Below, one piece after another: positions 18,171-26,342 of a stretch of DNA of 64,000 nt (its first letter is position 1; every line of letters begins with the position of its first letter). A model generated the notes under the pieces. That model ran no database searches, was not told the DNA's origin, and saw only the letters and a program-made list of their open reading frames with translations. The stretch comes from Streptomyces radicis (GTDB lineage Bacteria; Actinomycetota; Actinomycetes; Streptomycetales; Streptomycetaceae). A program made the translations under genes and the position numbers. Where the stretch lies: NCBI RefSeq assembly GCF_003626575.1, contig NZ_RBDY01000030.1, positions 1 through 64,000 on the forward strand, given 5' to 3'.

Positions 18171-19031
18171 ATGGAGATGCCCGACGTCACGCGTGCGATG
18201 GCGGCTGCGACTTCGATCGCCGTATCACTCGGCCTACCCGTCAGCGGCGCAACCGTGCTCCACAACTCCAACAAGCTGGCACTGCGGCTGACGCCATGCG
18301 ACGTCTTTGCCCGGATCGCCCCTGTGGGAAAAGAAGTTGCACAGTTCGAAGTCGAGCTCGCTCAGCGACTCGCCGAGGTCGGATGCCCGGTGTGTCCCTT
18401 GGAGCCTCGGGCGGACCCGCGTGTGTACACGAGCGATGGCTTCACCGTCACGCTGTGGACCTACTACGAGCCCGTGACACCTGACGTCTCACCCGTCGAC
18501 TGCGCCAAGGCGCTGGAACTGCTGCATGTCGGCATGCGCAAGGTCCATGTGCCGAGCCCACGGTTCACGGACCGGATCACGGAGGCGGAAGAGGTCGTTG
18601 CCGACCCGGATCGCTCGCCGGAGCTCGCCGACGCGGACCGCGTCTTCCTCGGCGGCAGACTGGCAAGCCTGCGACGAGCGATCGAGAAGCGCGGCGCCGT
18701 GGAGCAGCTGCTCCACGGCGAGCCGCATCCAGGCAATGTGCTCAGCACGAAGAACGGCCCGTTGTTCATCGACCTCGAGACGTGCTGCCGTGGACCCGTC
18801 GAGTTCGACCTCGCCCATGTTCCCCAGGCGGTCTGCGAGCACTACCCGAACATCGACCAAGGGCTGCTGGACGAGTGCCGACAGCTCGTCCTCGCGATGG
18901 TCGCGGCATGGCGTTGGGAGCTTGGCGACGAGTTTCCGAACGGGAGGTTGTTCGGAGAAGAACTCCTGCGCGCGCTGCACGACGGTCCTCCTTGGCCGAC
19001 ACTCGACACGTTGACTTCCTCCCCTGCCTAG
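18171..19031 (+). CDS. APH/choline-kinase-fold phosphotransferase, C-terminal end supplied by an IS end
   Basis: The 286-residue protein has the aminoglycoside-phosphotransferase fold, with LLHGEPHPGN at about 181-190 (catalytic loop) and FIDLETCCRGPVEFDLAH following (metal-binding Asp). The catalytic-loop Asp of classical enzymes is Glu here (HGE). I recall that variant in actinobacterial relatives, so it need not mean inactivity. The last six residues (LTSSPA) and the stop are encoded by the right end of the TnpB element that begins at 19011, so the native end is lost. ATG 18171 has AGGA at 7 nt; GTG 18153 is an alternative. The substrate is unknown. Confidence 0.8.
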   Translation: MEMPDVTRAMAAATSIAVSLGLPVSGATVLHNSNKLALRLTPCDVFARIAPVGKEVAQFEVELAQRLAEVGCPVCPLEPRADPRVYTSDGFTVTLWTYYEPVTPDVSPVDCAKALELLHVGMRKVHVPSPRFTDRITEAEEVVADPDRSPELADADRVFLGGRLASLRRAIEKRGAVEQLLHGEPHPGNVLSTKNGPLFIDLETCCRGPVEFDLAHVPQAVCEHYPNIDQGLLDECRQLVLAMVAAWRWELGDEFPNGRLFGEELLRALHDGPPWPTLDTLTSSPA

Positions 19032-19942
19032 AGGCGGGGGGTTCCAGCGGTCGCCCGCTGGGGTTCCTGTTTCATCGACGACCGCCGTGTCCGGGAGGAC
19101 TCCCGTTGAGGTCTTACACCGTCTCCACAGGCTGCTGCCGCCAGCCCGGCGGCCAGGATGGTGCGTGCCGCGTTCACGTCACGGTCATGCACCGCGCCGC
19201 ACTCACACGTCCACGTCCGGACGTTCAGCGGCAGTTTCCCGCGGACCGTGCCGCAGGCCCCGCACAGCCTCGAGCTGGGGAACCATCGGTCGATCACCAC
19301 GAGTTCACGCCCGTACCAGGCGCACTTGTACTCCAGCATGGAACGCAGTTCCGTCCGGGCCGCGTCCGAGATGGCGCGCGCGAGACGGCCGTTCTTGAGC
19401 AGGTTGCAGACGGCCTCGCGGTTGTTCGAGCCCTTCGCCTTACGGGACAACTCCCGCTGCGCGCGGGCCAGGCGCGCACGGTCACGCCGCTCGTACCGGG
19501 GATTGGCGATCTTCTCCCCGGTGGACAGGGTCACCAGCGAGGTGATGCCCGCGTCGACACCGACCGCCGCACCCGTGGCGGGGGCCTCGGTAACGGTGTC
19601 CCCGCACAGCAGGGACACGAACCAGCGGCCCGCCGCGTCACAGGACACCGTCACGGTGGACGGCTCCACTCCCCCGGGCAGGGGACGCGACCAGCGGATG
19701 TCCAGCGGCCCGCTCATCTTCGCCAGCGTCAACTCCCCCTCACGCCATGCGAAGGCGCTCCGGGTGTACTCGGCCGACGCCCTCGACCTCTTCCGCGACT
19801 TGTGGCGCGGGTACCCGGCCCGCTTGGCGAAGAAGCTGGCGAACGCCGTCTGGAGATGCCTCAGGGCCTGCTGGAGCGGGACGCAGGACACCTCGCCCAG
19901 GAAGGCGAACTCCCCGGTCCTCTTCCACTCCGTCAGCGCGGC
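19011..19942 (-). mobile_element. Truncated tnpB-only IS200/IS605-type element (copy 1)
   Basis: The right end (GAGGAAGTCAA read on the minus strand, ending at 19011) and the hairpin-forming tail match the complete copy at 39484-40857. Similarity to that copy stops at about 19942, so the left end and the first about 58 codons of tnpB are gone. The element abuts and truncates the APH-type gene. No tnpA-type Y1 transposase is present. Coordinates of the inner boundary come from comparing the two translated copies. Confidence 0.8.
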
Positions 19943-19960
19943 GAAGAACATCGCGCCCAT
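19028..19960 (-). pseudogene. tnpB: N-terminally truncated TnpB lacking the RuvC-II glutamate
   Basis: The 310-residue frame matches the intact TnpB at 39632-40840 from its residue 59 onward. An exact 40-residue in-frame deletion removes residues 235-274 of that copy, including the VVIEDL segment with RuvC-II Glu272. The RuvC-I Asp (GVDAG, about residue 136), the four zinc-finger cysteines (CGAC and CECG) and the final Asp (HDRDVNAA) remain. The TnpB N-terminal domain is missing and replaced by MGAMFF. By known TnpB mechanism it cannot cut DNA. It is most likely a decaying copy, although the open frame is intact over 310 codons. Confidence 0.85.
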
Positions 19961-20090
19961 GCCGTTGGGGTCGTATGAGAATCGCTGGGGCGGCGACGGG
20001 CCTTGGGTGCTTGCCCGGCGGATCTTGTGGCCATCTGATGGTCGGCTCGTTGCGCTCGACCCGGTCGGGGGTAGCTGCCGGACGCCGTCG

Positions 20091-20588
20091 TCAGGGTCGG
20101 TTCGGGTCGGAGTGCACCACCATGAAGAGCGACCAAGCGGGCGCGGCTGGGTCGTCCGGGCGGGCGGCGAACTCTTCCAGCAGATCCTTGAGCCGGGTGC
20201 GGAACTCCTCCATCTGCGGCGGTGGCAGGCGCAGCGCCATCCTGGTGCCCTCGGCCTCGGTCGCGGGGACGAGGGCGAGTTCCTCCAGGAACGCGTCGAG
20301 CATCGACCGGTCCAGCGCGGGTGCTTCGAGGTGCCAGCTCTTGCGCGTCGCCAGATACGGGATCTCTCGTGCGCCGCGCGCGCCGCGCCGTTCTTCCTGC
20401 GCCTCCAGGAACCCGGTGCGGACCAGCGTTCTGGTGTGGTGCAGCACGCTGGCCGGGTCTCGGCCGAGGATCGCCGCGATCTCCTTGTTCGTGCGCGGCT
20501 TCCGCACGCAGATGCGCAGGATGCGCAGGCGGAGGGCGGAGGCGAGTGCCTTCGCCTCCGCGTCGGTCGCCAGTCGGCGTTCGGTCAT
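20091..20588 (-). CDS. ArsR-like winged-helix transcriptional regulator
   Basis: The 165-residue protein opens with a winged helix: ALRLRILRICVRKPRTNKEI and GRDPASVLHHTRTLVRTGFL are the DNA-binding helices. The tail (MLDAFLEELALVPATEAEGT) may sense or dimerise. The ATG at 20588 gives the natural start; an upstream extension runs into the operator. The gene is divergent from the methyltransferase gene, and a perfect inverted repeat sits between them, so it probably regulates itself and the methyltransferase. Ligand unknown. Confidence 0.85.
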   Translation of the reverse strand: MTERRLATDAEAKALASALRLRILRICVRKPRTNKEIAAILGRDPASVLHHTRTLVRTGFLEAQEERRGARGAREIPYLATRKSWHLEAPALDRSMLDAFLEELALVPATEAEGTRMALRLPPPQMEEFRTRLKDLLEEFAARPDDPAAPAWSLFMVVHSDPNRP

Positions 20589-20639
20589 GACCAGCAGCCT
20601 ACTGAAGAGCGGACAGCCCGCTGAAGGGCCGGATCGCAA

Positions 20640-20661
20640 GTGATTGACAAAACTCAATCAC
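20640..20661. promoter_or_regulatory. Perfect inverted repeat between regulator and methyltransferase genes
   Basis: Arms GTGATTGA (20640-20647) and TCAATCAC (20654-20661) are exact complements around the 6-nt centre CAAAAC. The repeat sits in the 162-bp divergent gap, 52 bp upstream of the regulator ATG and 90 bp upstream of the methyltransferase ATG. Its size and spacing suit a dimeric winged-helix regulator, most simply the adjacent one. Confidence 0.65.
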
Positions 20662-20750
20662 TCGTCCAGAGTGCCGCTGTGCCCTTCACAGCCCGGGGAT
20701 CCGCAGATCTCTCGGCACGCCCACCGTGGCCCGAACGAACGAGGTCGACC

Positions 20751-21578
20751 ATGCCGAACCGTCCCGGAACGACCGGCGGGACCGCCGCTCCCGAGAGCCC
20801 CGCAGAGCAGGCGGATGCCCCGCCGAACAGGGGGATGGTGGTCAGTCCCGTCGAGGCTCCCCCGGGGCCCGGGGAGAGGGCGAACGACTACAACAGCTTC
20901 GCCGAGGCATACGAGGCCGAGAACGAGACCAGCCTCCTCAACGCCTACTACGCGCACCCCGCGATCGTGGACCTGGCCGGCGACGTGGCGGGCCGCCGGA
21001 TCCTCGACGCCGGCTGCGGCGCCGGCCCCGTGGCCGCAGACCTGCGCGAGCGGGGCGCCGTCGTCGCCGGTTTCGACTCCAGCGCCGGGATGCTGGAGCT
21101 GGCCAGGCAGCGGCTCGGCGACGATGTGGTGCTGGAGCGCGCCGAACTGGGCGGCCCGCTGCCCTTCGCCGATGCCGACTTCGACGACGTCGTCGCCTCC
21201 CTGGTCCTGCACTACCTGGAGGACTGGACGACGGCCCTGGCCGAACTGCGGCGCGTGCTGAAGCCCGGCGGCCGCCTCATCGGGTCCGTCCACCACCCCT
21301 TCATCCAGCATATGACGGCACCGCCCGGAACCGACTACTTCGCGACCCGCTCCACCTCCCAGTGGTGGGAACTCGGCGGCACCAAGCACCTGATGACCTT
21401 CTGGGACCGGCCGTTGCACGCGATCACCGACGCGTTCACCGCGGCCGGCTTCCGGATCGACGTCATCAGCGAACCGGCCCCGGGACCCGGCACCCGCGAA
21501 CGGTTCCCCGAGGTCTTCGAGCAAAAAGAGTCGGGCAGGTTCCTGTGCTTCCTGTTCTTCGTCCTCACGAAGGCGTGA
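20751..21578 (+). CDS. Class I SAM-dependent methyltransferase
   Basis: The 275-residue product has the Rossmann methyltransferase core: motif I ILDAGCGAGPVAADL (84-98), an acidic residue after beta-2 (VVAGFDSS), PFADADFDDVVASLVLHYLE, and LRRVLKPGGRLIGSVHHPF. It resembles UbiE/SmtA-type methyltransferases of unassigned substrate. The ATG at 20751 follows GAGG at 6 nt; the longer upstream frame overlaps the operator and is rejected. The divergent ArsR-like gene probably controls it. The first 45 residues are Pro- and Gly-rich and may be disordered. Confidence 0.85.
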   Translation: MPNRPGTTGGTAAPESPAEQADAPPNRGMVVSPVEAPPGPGERANDYNSFAEAYEAENETSLLNAYYAHPAIVDLAGDVAGRRILDAGCGAGPVAADLRERGAVVAGFDSSAGMLELARQRLGDDVVLERAELGGPLPFADADFDDVVASLVLHYLEDWTTALAELRRVLKPGGRLIGSVHHPFIQHMTAPPGTDYFATRSTSQWWELGGTKHLMTFWDRPLHAITDAFTAAGFRIDVISEPAPGPGTRERFPEVFEQKESGRFLCFLFFVLTKA

Positions 21579-22064
21579 CCTCCGCCCGTAGGCGCGGGCC
21601 GTCGGCGCAGGAGCCAGCCTCACGCACGCCTCGCACGGCGTCGCGGATGTCGAGGACCATGACGCCGTCGATCTTCCCGATGCTGCCCTTTCCGAAGCGG
21701 ACCCACAGCGGGTAGGCCCCGGCGTCGCGGGCGAAGGCGATCTCCACCACGATGTCCGGACCACCGGGCAGCCAGACCACCACGTCCAGCCGCCCGTGGC
21801 GGCCCTTGCCCTCGGGAACGACGGGCACCCGCAGCTCGCGGTAGCGGCGCAGGTAGCGGGCAGCGGAGCGAACACCTCGTCGTCGGCCGTGGACCGTACG
21901 GCCCGGGTGAGGCTTCGGGTGATCTCGGCCGTGGCGGGCGCCGGGTCGCCGTTCGCCCGGTGCGCGGCCACGGCCTCAGCGGCGCCCCGCGACCAGTCGG
22001 AAGGTCCGGGAGGCCCGCCGAGGTCTTGGGCCGACCGAGGTGTCGACGGCCGGGGAGTAGACAT
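21565..22064 (-). pseudogene. Frameshifted gene of unknown function
   Basis: Two consecutive minus-strand frames look like halves of one protein. The first starts at ATG 22064 (MSTPRPSTPRSAQDLGG and later STADDEVFAPLP). After about 21860 the protein-like reading continues in another frame as RYLRRYRELRVPVVPEGKGR, then LDVVVWLPGGPDIVVEI and VMVLDIRDAVRG, ending at 21565. The segment after VVVEI-like sequence also seems to have lost residues. A nuclease-like fold is possible from the GRLDVVVWLPG and IVVEI pattern, but I do not recognise the family. It overlaps the 3' end of the methyltransferase gene by 14 bp. Confidence 0.5.
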
Positions 22065-22156
22065 CCTGGTTCCACTGCGGCCCATCCGGTGCCGTCGGCA
22101 GTCCATGGGAAGGACTCACCAGGCGCCCCAGGAGTGGACCACGCCGCAGTCGACAA

Positions 22157-22185
22157 GTTCTCCCCGCGCGAGCGGGGTCCCCTAC
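22157..22185 (+). repeat. Isolated CRISPR-repeat-like unit
   Basis: CTCCCCGCGCGAGCGGGG is identical to the core of the two repeats at 17514-17603, 4.6 kb away in the same orientation. No second repeat lies 61 bp away on either side. It could be a relic of a longer, disrupted array. It lies in the decayed stretch between two broken genes. Confidence 0.6.
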
Positions 22186-22372
22186 CGGGACGTGTCGTCG
22201 GAGTCCTCGTCCACCGCCGGGAGGCGGACCTCCTCGCCCAAGGCGTGGCAGGCGCGTTCGTACCAGTCGACGGGGACCAGGACCGCCTGGGGGGTCTGAT
22301 AGCGGACGGCCTGGATGTGTTCGCCGCGGTAGGCGAGATCGGGTGAGCGCACGACCCCTCGATCAGGAACCT
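22182..22372 (-). pseudogene. Phd/YefM-type antitoxin, C-terminal fragment
   Basis: A minus-strand frame ending at TAG 22182 reads LAYRGEHIQAVRYQTPQAVL, then VPVDWYERACHALGEEVRLP. The pattern of beta-strand, VLVPVDWYERA and an acidic tail is that of Phd/YefM antitoxins after their DNA-binding N-terminus. No start codon or N-terminal half is found upstream (the frame dissolves near 22372), and no toxin gene is recognisable beside it. The call is made by eye from family resemblance. Confidence 0.4.
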
Positions 22373-22688
22373 GGACAAGCCGAGCGGCCAGGTCTCCTGA
22401 TATCAGGCTCCGCCCGAGGCGGAGGACCCCTGGCCAAGGCCACGGCGGCGCTCGCCGCGAGGCGCTCGCCCACGCGCTCGCCCACGCACCGATCGACGGG
22501 CTTCGGCGAGCACGGCGTGATACTCCGCGGCATCACCGCGGGCACGACCCGCACCGGTTCCCGAACTCCGGGAACGCACGGCGGCACACCACGGCACGGT
22601 CATCGCCAGTGATGGAGTTGCGACCCTGCGTAGCGACGCCTACGGTCGTCCTCGGTGGCTTCACAGACATCGGTGACAGGGGCGAGAC
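22373..22688. other. Stretch without a recognisable gene upstream of the hydantoinase gene
   Basis: No supported gene. Short frames on both strands are Arg- and Ala-rich shadows. The last 60 bases should hold the promoter and ribosome-binding site of the hydantoinase gene (GGCGAGACGTGGCACG around its start); no clear -35/-10 pair is visible. Confidence 0.4.
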
Positions 22689-24092
22689 GTGGCACGAGTC
22701 GTCATTCGGGGCGGGCTGCTCGTCACGGCAGCCGACGAGGTCGAGGCCGATGTACTGGTGGAAGACGAGAAGGTGGCCGCGCTCGCCGCCCGGGGGAGCG
22801 CGGCGGCCGAGGGATGGACCGCCGAGCGGGTCATCGACGCCACGGGGATGTACGTCATCCCCGGCGGGGTCGACGCGCACACCCACATGGAGATGCCGTT
22901 CGGCGGCACGGTCGCCTCGGACTCGTTCGCCACGGGGACGCGGGCCGCCGCCTGGGGCGGGACGACGACCGTCGTCGACTTCGCCGTGCAGGAGCGGGGC
23001 GGCTCGCCGCGGGCCGCGCTCGACGCGTGGCATGAGAAGGCGGCGGGGCAGTGCGCGATCGACTATTCCTTTCACCTGATCATGTCGGATGTGACCGCGG
23101 GGGCGCTGGGCGAGATGGACGCCCTGGTGGGCGAGGGCGTGACGTCGTTCAAGCTGTTCATGGCCTATCCGGGGGCGCTCTACAGCGACGACGGGCGCAT
23201 CCTCCGCGCCCTTCAGCACGCCGAGCGCAGCGGGGCGACCGTCATGGTGCACGCGGAGAACGGCATCGCGATCGACGTGCTCGTCGAGCAGGCCGTCGCG
23301 GAGGGCAGGACAGCGCCGCGGTACCACGGGGAGACGCGGCCCGCGCTGCTCGAGGCGGAGGCCACGCACCGGGCCATCGCGCTGGCGCGGGTGGCGGGCG
23401 GGCCCCCGCTGTACGTGGTGCATGTGTCGGCCGAGGAGGCGGTGCGCGAGCTGGCGGCGGCGCGGGACGCGGGGCTGCCGGTCTTCGGGGAGACGTGTCC
23501 GCAGTATCTCTTCCTGTCCGACGAGGAGTTGGCGCGCCCCGGCTTCGAGGGCGCCAAGTATGTGTGCAGCACGCCGCTGCGCCCCGAGGGCCACGGGGCG
23601 GCGCTGTGGCGGGCGTTGCGGACCGACGACCTCCAGGTGGTGTCGACGGACCACTGCCCGTTCTGCTTCGCCGAGCAGAAGGAGCTCGGCCGCGGGGACT
23701 TCTCCCTCATCCCCAACGGGCTGCCCGGCGTGGAGCATCGCATGGACCTGCTGCACCAGGCCGTGGTCGAGGGCCGCATCTCGCGGCGCCGGTGGATCGA
23801 GGTGGCGTGCGCGGCGCCCGCCCGGATGTTCGGGCTCTACGGGCGCAAGGGCACCGTCGCGCCGGGCTCCGACGCGGACATCGTGGTCTACGACCCGGCC
23901 GCCGAGCAGGTGATCTCCGCGGCGAACCACCACATGAACGTGGACTACTCCGCTTATGAAGGAAGGCGAGTCATGGGGCAGGTGGTCACCGTGCTGTCGC
24001 GCGGCGAGACCGTCGTCGAACGGCGGCGCTGGACCGGGCGCGCGGGGTGGGGCACGTTCGTGCCGCGCGCCACGTGCCAGCTGGTGGGGTGA
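22689..24092 (+). CDS. hydA: Dihydropyrimidinase / D-hydantoinase
   Basis: The 467-residue amidohydrolase carries the binuclear-metal motifs of the hydantoinase family: HTHME (His64, His66), SFKLFMAY with the carbamylated-type Lys155, HAENG, HVSAEEAVRELA and STDHCPF with the catalytic Asp. It hydrolyses the ring of 5,6-dihydropyrimidines or hydantoins in the cytoplasm as step two of reductive pyrimidine degradation. Start is GTG or ATG near 22689 after a GGCGAGAC stretch. The F420-type oxidoreductase gene follows 7 bp later, a pairing I recall in actinobacteria. Whether the natural substrate is dihydrouracil or another ring is open. Confidence 0.92.
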   Translation: MARVVIRGGLLVTAADEVEADVLVEDEKVAALAARGSAAAEGWTAERVIDATGMYVIPGGVDAHTHMEMPFGGTVASDSFATGTRAAAWGGTTTVVDFAVQERGGSPRAALDAWHEKAAGQCAIDYSFHLIMSDVTAGALGEMDALVGEGVTSFKLFMAYPGALYSDDGRILRALQHAERSGATVMVHAENGIAIDVLVEQAVAEGRTAPRYHGETRPALLEAEATHRAIALARVAGGPPLYVVHVSAEEAVRELAAARDAGLPVFGETCPQYLFLSDEELARPGFEGAKYVCSTPLRPEGHGAALWRALRTDDLQVVSTDHCPFCFAEQKELGRGDFSLIPNGLPGVEHRMDLLHQAVVEGRISRRRWIEVACAAPARMFGLYGRKGTVAPGSDADIVVYDPAAEQVISAANHHMNVDYSAYEGRRVMGQVVTVLSRGETVVERRRWTGRAGWGTFVPRATCQLVG

Positions 24093-24099
24093 GGGCGGC

Positions 24100-25233
24100 A
24101 TGGACTTCGGCCTGGTGCTCCAGACGGACCCGCCGGCCCGCGAGGTGGTGGCGCTGATGCGGCGCGCGGAGGAGGCGGGGTTCCGCTACGGCTGGACGTT
24201 CGACTCGGCCGTGCTCTGGCAGGAGCCCTTTGTCATCCTCAGCCAAGTCCTCGCACAGACACGGGAGTTGCGCGTGGGCCCGATGGTGACCAACCCCGGG
24301 ACCCGGAGCTTGGAGGTCACCGCTTCGACGTTCGCGACGCTCAACGAGATGTTCGGCAACCGCACGGTGTGCGGCATCGGCCGCGGCGACTCGGCGATGC
24401 GCGTCGCTGGCCGCGCCCCGAACAGCCTGGCCACGCTGCGCCAGGCGGTGGACGCCATCCGCGACCTCGCCGAGGGCCGGGAGGCCGTGCTCGACGGCGT
24501 GCCGGTGCGGATCCCCTGGGTGGTGGACGGTCGGCTGCCGGTGTGGGTCGCGGCCTATGGGCCCAAGGCCCTCGCGCTCACGGGGGAGTTGGCCGACGGG
24601 TTCATCCTCCAGCTGGCGGATGTGTTCCTCACGGAGTGGATGACCGCGGCCGTCCGGGTGGCCGCGACGGCCGCGGGGCGCGACCACGGCGAGGTGACCG
24701 TGTGCGTCGCCGCGCCCGCCTATGTGACGCGGGACGACTCCCCAGCCGCGCTCGCCCACGCCCGCGAGCAGTGCCGCTGGTTCGGCGGCATGGTGGGCAA
24801 CCATGTGGCCGACCTGGTCGCCCGGTACGGCACCGAGACCGGCATGGTGCCCGAGGCGTTGACCGCCTACATCACCGGGCGCGCCGGGTACGACTACGGC
24901 CACCACGGCCGTTCGGGCCACCCGGACGCGGCGTTCGTGCCGGACGAGATCGTGGACCGCTTCTGCCTGTTGGGCCCGCCCGAGGCGCACATCGCCAAGC
25001 TGCGGCGGCTGCGGGCGCTCGGCGTGGACCAGTTCGCGGTGTACGCGATGCACGACGAGCGGGAGCGCGTGATCGACGTCTACGGCGAGCACGTCATCCC
25101 GGCGCTGGCCGAGGACGACGGACGCGGTGGCGGCGATGAGGGCGGTGCTCAGAGGGGCGCTCAGGGGGGCGCTCAGGGCGGCGAGGTCCCCGCCGCCCAC
25201 GCGCGGCGCCGCCCCGGTGGACCTCACCGGTGA
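24100..25233 (+). CDS. TIGR03842-like LLM-class F420-dependent oxidoreductase
   Basis: The protein of 377 residues is a luciferase-like monooxygenase-fold enzyme. It opens MDFGLVLQTDPPAREVVALM and has the barrel strands GWTFDSAVLWQEPF, RVGPMVTNPGTRS and VCGIGRGDSAMRVAG. Members of this subgroup sit beside dihydropyrimidinase genes and are predicted to use coenzyme F420; the reaction is unknown. ATG 24100 follows GAGGGCGGC, 7 bp after the hydantoinase stop. The last about 38 residues (GGGDEGGAQRGAQGGAQGGE and on) are low-complexity and unlike the family, suggesting that the native stop was lost. Confidence 0.87.
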   Translation: MDFGLVLQTDPPAREVVALMRRAEEAGFRYGWTFDSAVLWQEPFVILSQVLAQTRELRVGPMVTNPGTRSLEVTASTFATLNEMFGNRTVCGIGRGDSAMRVAGRAPNSLATLRQAVDAIRDLAEGREAVLDGVPVRIPWVVDGRLPVWVAAYGPKALALTGELADGFILQLADVFLTEWMTAAVRVAATAAGRDHGEVTVCVAAPAYVTRDDSPAALAHAREQCRWFGGMVGNHVADLVARYGTETGMVPEALTAYITGRAGYDYGHHGRSGHPDAAFVPDEIVDRFCLLGPPEAHIAKLRRLRALGVDQFAVYAMHDERERVIDVYGEHVIPALAEDDGRGGGDEGGAQRGAQGGAQGGEVPAAHARRRPGGPHR

Positions 25234-25327
25234 CGGCGCCGCCGTGTGGCGCGTGGGGAGCGCGGCCGCGGGGCGGGCCGCGGCCGCGGCCGCGCGGCTG
25301 ACGCCGCGAACTCCCCTTCGCCCAGGC

Positions 25328-25831
25328 TCAGTCGGGCGCGTCGAGGATCAGCCAGAGGCGGTCGAGGCTCCACCAGGGCTCGAGGAGCGTGACCCAGCTG
25401 TCCTTGTGGTCGGGGTGCGTCAGGCCGATGACGAGGCCCTCCTCCCTGAGGGCGATCTGGTGGTATTCGCCCCTGCGCCGGATCTCCCACGTGTCGCGGG
25501 CGCCGACCAGCGGCCCGGTCTCCAGCAGGATGGGGCCCTGATAGCGGATGTTCTCGTACACCGCGGCGTTCTCGCTCTTGCGCAGAGGCTCCACATAGCG
25601 CTCGTGCGACACATGCTCGATGCGGAAGCCGCCGCCGTCCGCGGGCGCGAAACGGAAACGGTGGCAGTCCTTCAGCTCACGGTGGTCCTCGCGGAGCGCC
25701 TGGAGGTGCTGCCGCTTGTTGATGAAGGAGTCGGGGATGAGCACGCCCCCTGAGTGGGCGCTCACGATCATCTTCTCGCCGACGGCCAGGTCTTCGAGGT
25801 CCGCGGTGGGACAGAGAGACTCGGAAGCCAT
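25328..25831 (-). CDS. Hypothetical protein, beta-rich, unknown function
   Basis: I do not recognise this 167-residue protein. It has no signal peptide or membrane segment and alternates short beta-like segments (FRIEHVSHERYVEPL, GPILLETGPLVGARDTWEI, YHQIALREEGLVIGLT), suggesting a beta-trefoil or lipocalin-like fold. It is notably rich in His, Arg and acidic residues and ends WWSLDRLWLILDAPD. ATG 25831 is chosen for GAGG 5 nt upstream; ATG 25849 is in frame without a ribosome-binding site. Codon use is native. It is convergent with the LLM gene and divergent from an SDR fragment. Confidence 0.65.
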   Translation of the reverse strand: MASESLCPTADLEDLAVGEKMIVSAHSGGVLIPDSFINKRQHLQALREDHRELKDCHRFRFAPADGGGFRIEHVSHERYVEPLRKSENAAVYENIRYQGPILLETGPLVGARDTWEIRRRGEYHQIALREEGLVIGLTHPDHKDSWVTLLEPWWSLDRLWLILDAPD

Positions 25832-26014
25832 CTTCACCTCGTGGTTCATTTCGCGCTTGGTGATCTTTCGCGAAGAGACTCCCCACTCCTGACCCGAGCC
25901 GCCCCTTTTTCACTCGTAGTGGTGAACCACCCGCCGTCGGGCGTACGTTGCGGGCCCGGAGCCCGGCGGGACGAGCCGTGCTCGGGAACGCGCGGGAGGG
26001 GCCGGGTGAGGGGC

Positions 26015-26329
26015 GTGGCGAAGGGTGTGCTGAACGGCAGGAACGCCGTGGTCACCGGGGGTTCGCGGGGCATCGGGCGGGCGGTGGTCGAGCGCCTGTG
26101 CCGCGCCGGGGCCACCGTGGTCTTCGGCTACGCCACCCACCAGGCGGCGGCGAACGACGTGGTGCGCGCCGTGGCGGCGGCGGGCGGCGCGGCGCGCGCG
26201 CCGCGCGCCGACCCCGCCGAACAGGGCGCCGCCGAACGGCTGTTGGAGGATGCGGAGAAGCTGTTCGACGGCCTTGGCATCCTCTGCGCCACGCCGCCCG
26301 TCACATGCGCGACGGGTGGACCGGCCTGA
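26015..26329 (+). pseudogene. Truncated short-chain dehydrogenase/reductase
   Basis: The frame encodes about 104 residues matching only the N-terminal third of an SDR: NAVVTGGSRGIGRAVVERL (the TGxxxGIG cofactor motif) and VVFGYATHQAAANDVVRAV. SDRs need about 245 residues with a YxxxK catalytic site, which is absent. After KLFDGLGIL the sequence loses family character and stops 13 bp before the convergent SUKH gene. The GTG at 26015 follows GAGGGGC. It is probably a relic of a FabG-like gene. Confidence 0.65.
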
Positions 26330-26342
26330 GCGGGCGGGCCGT

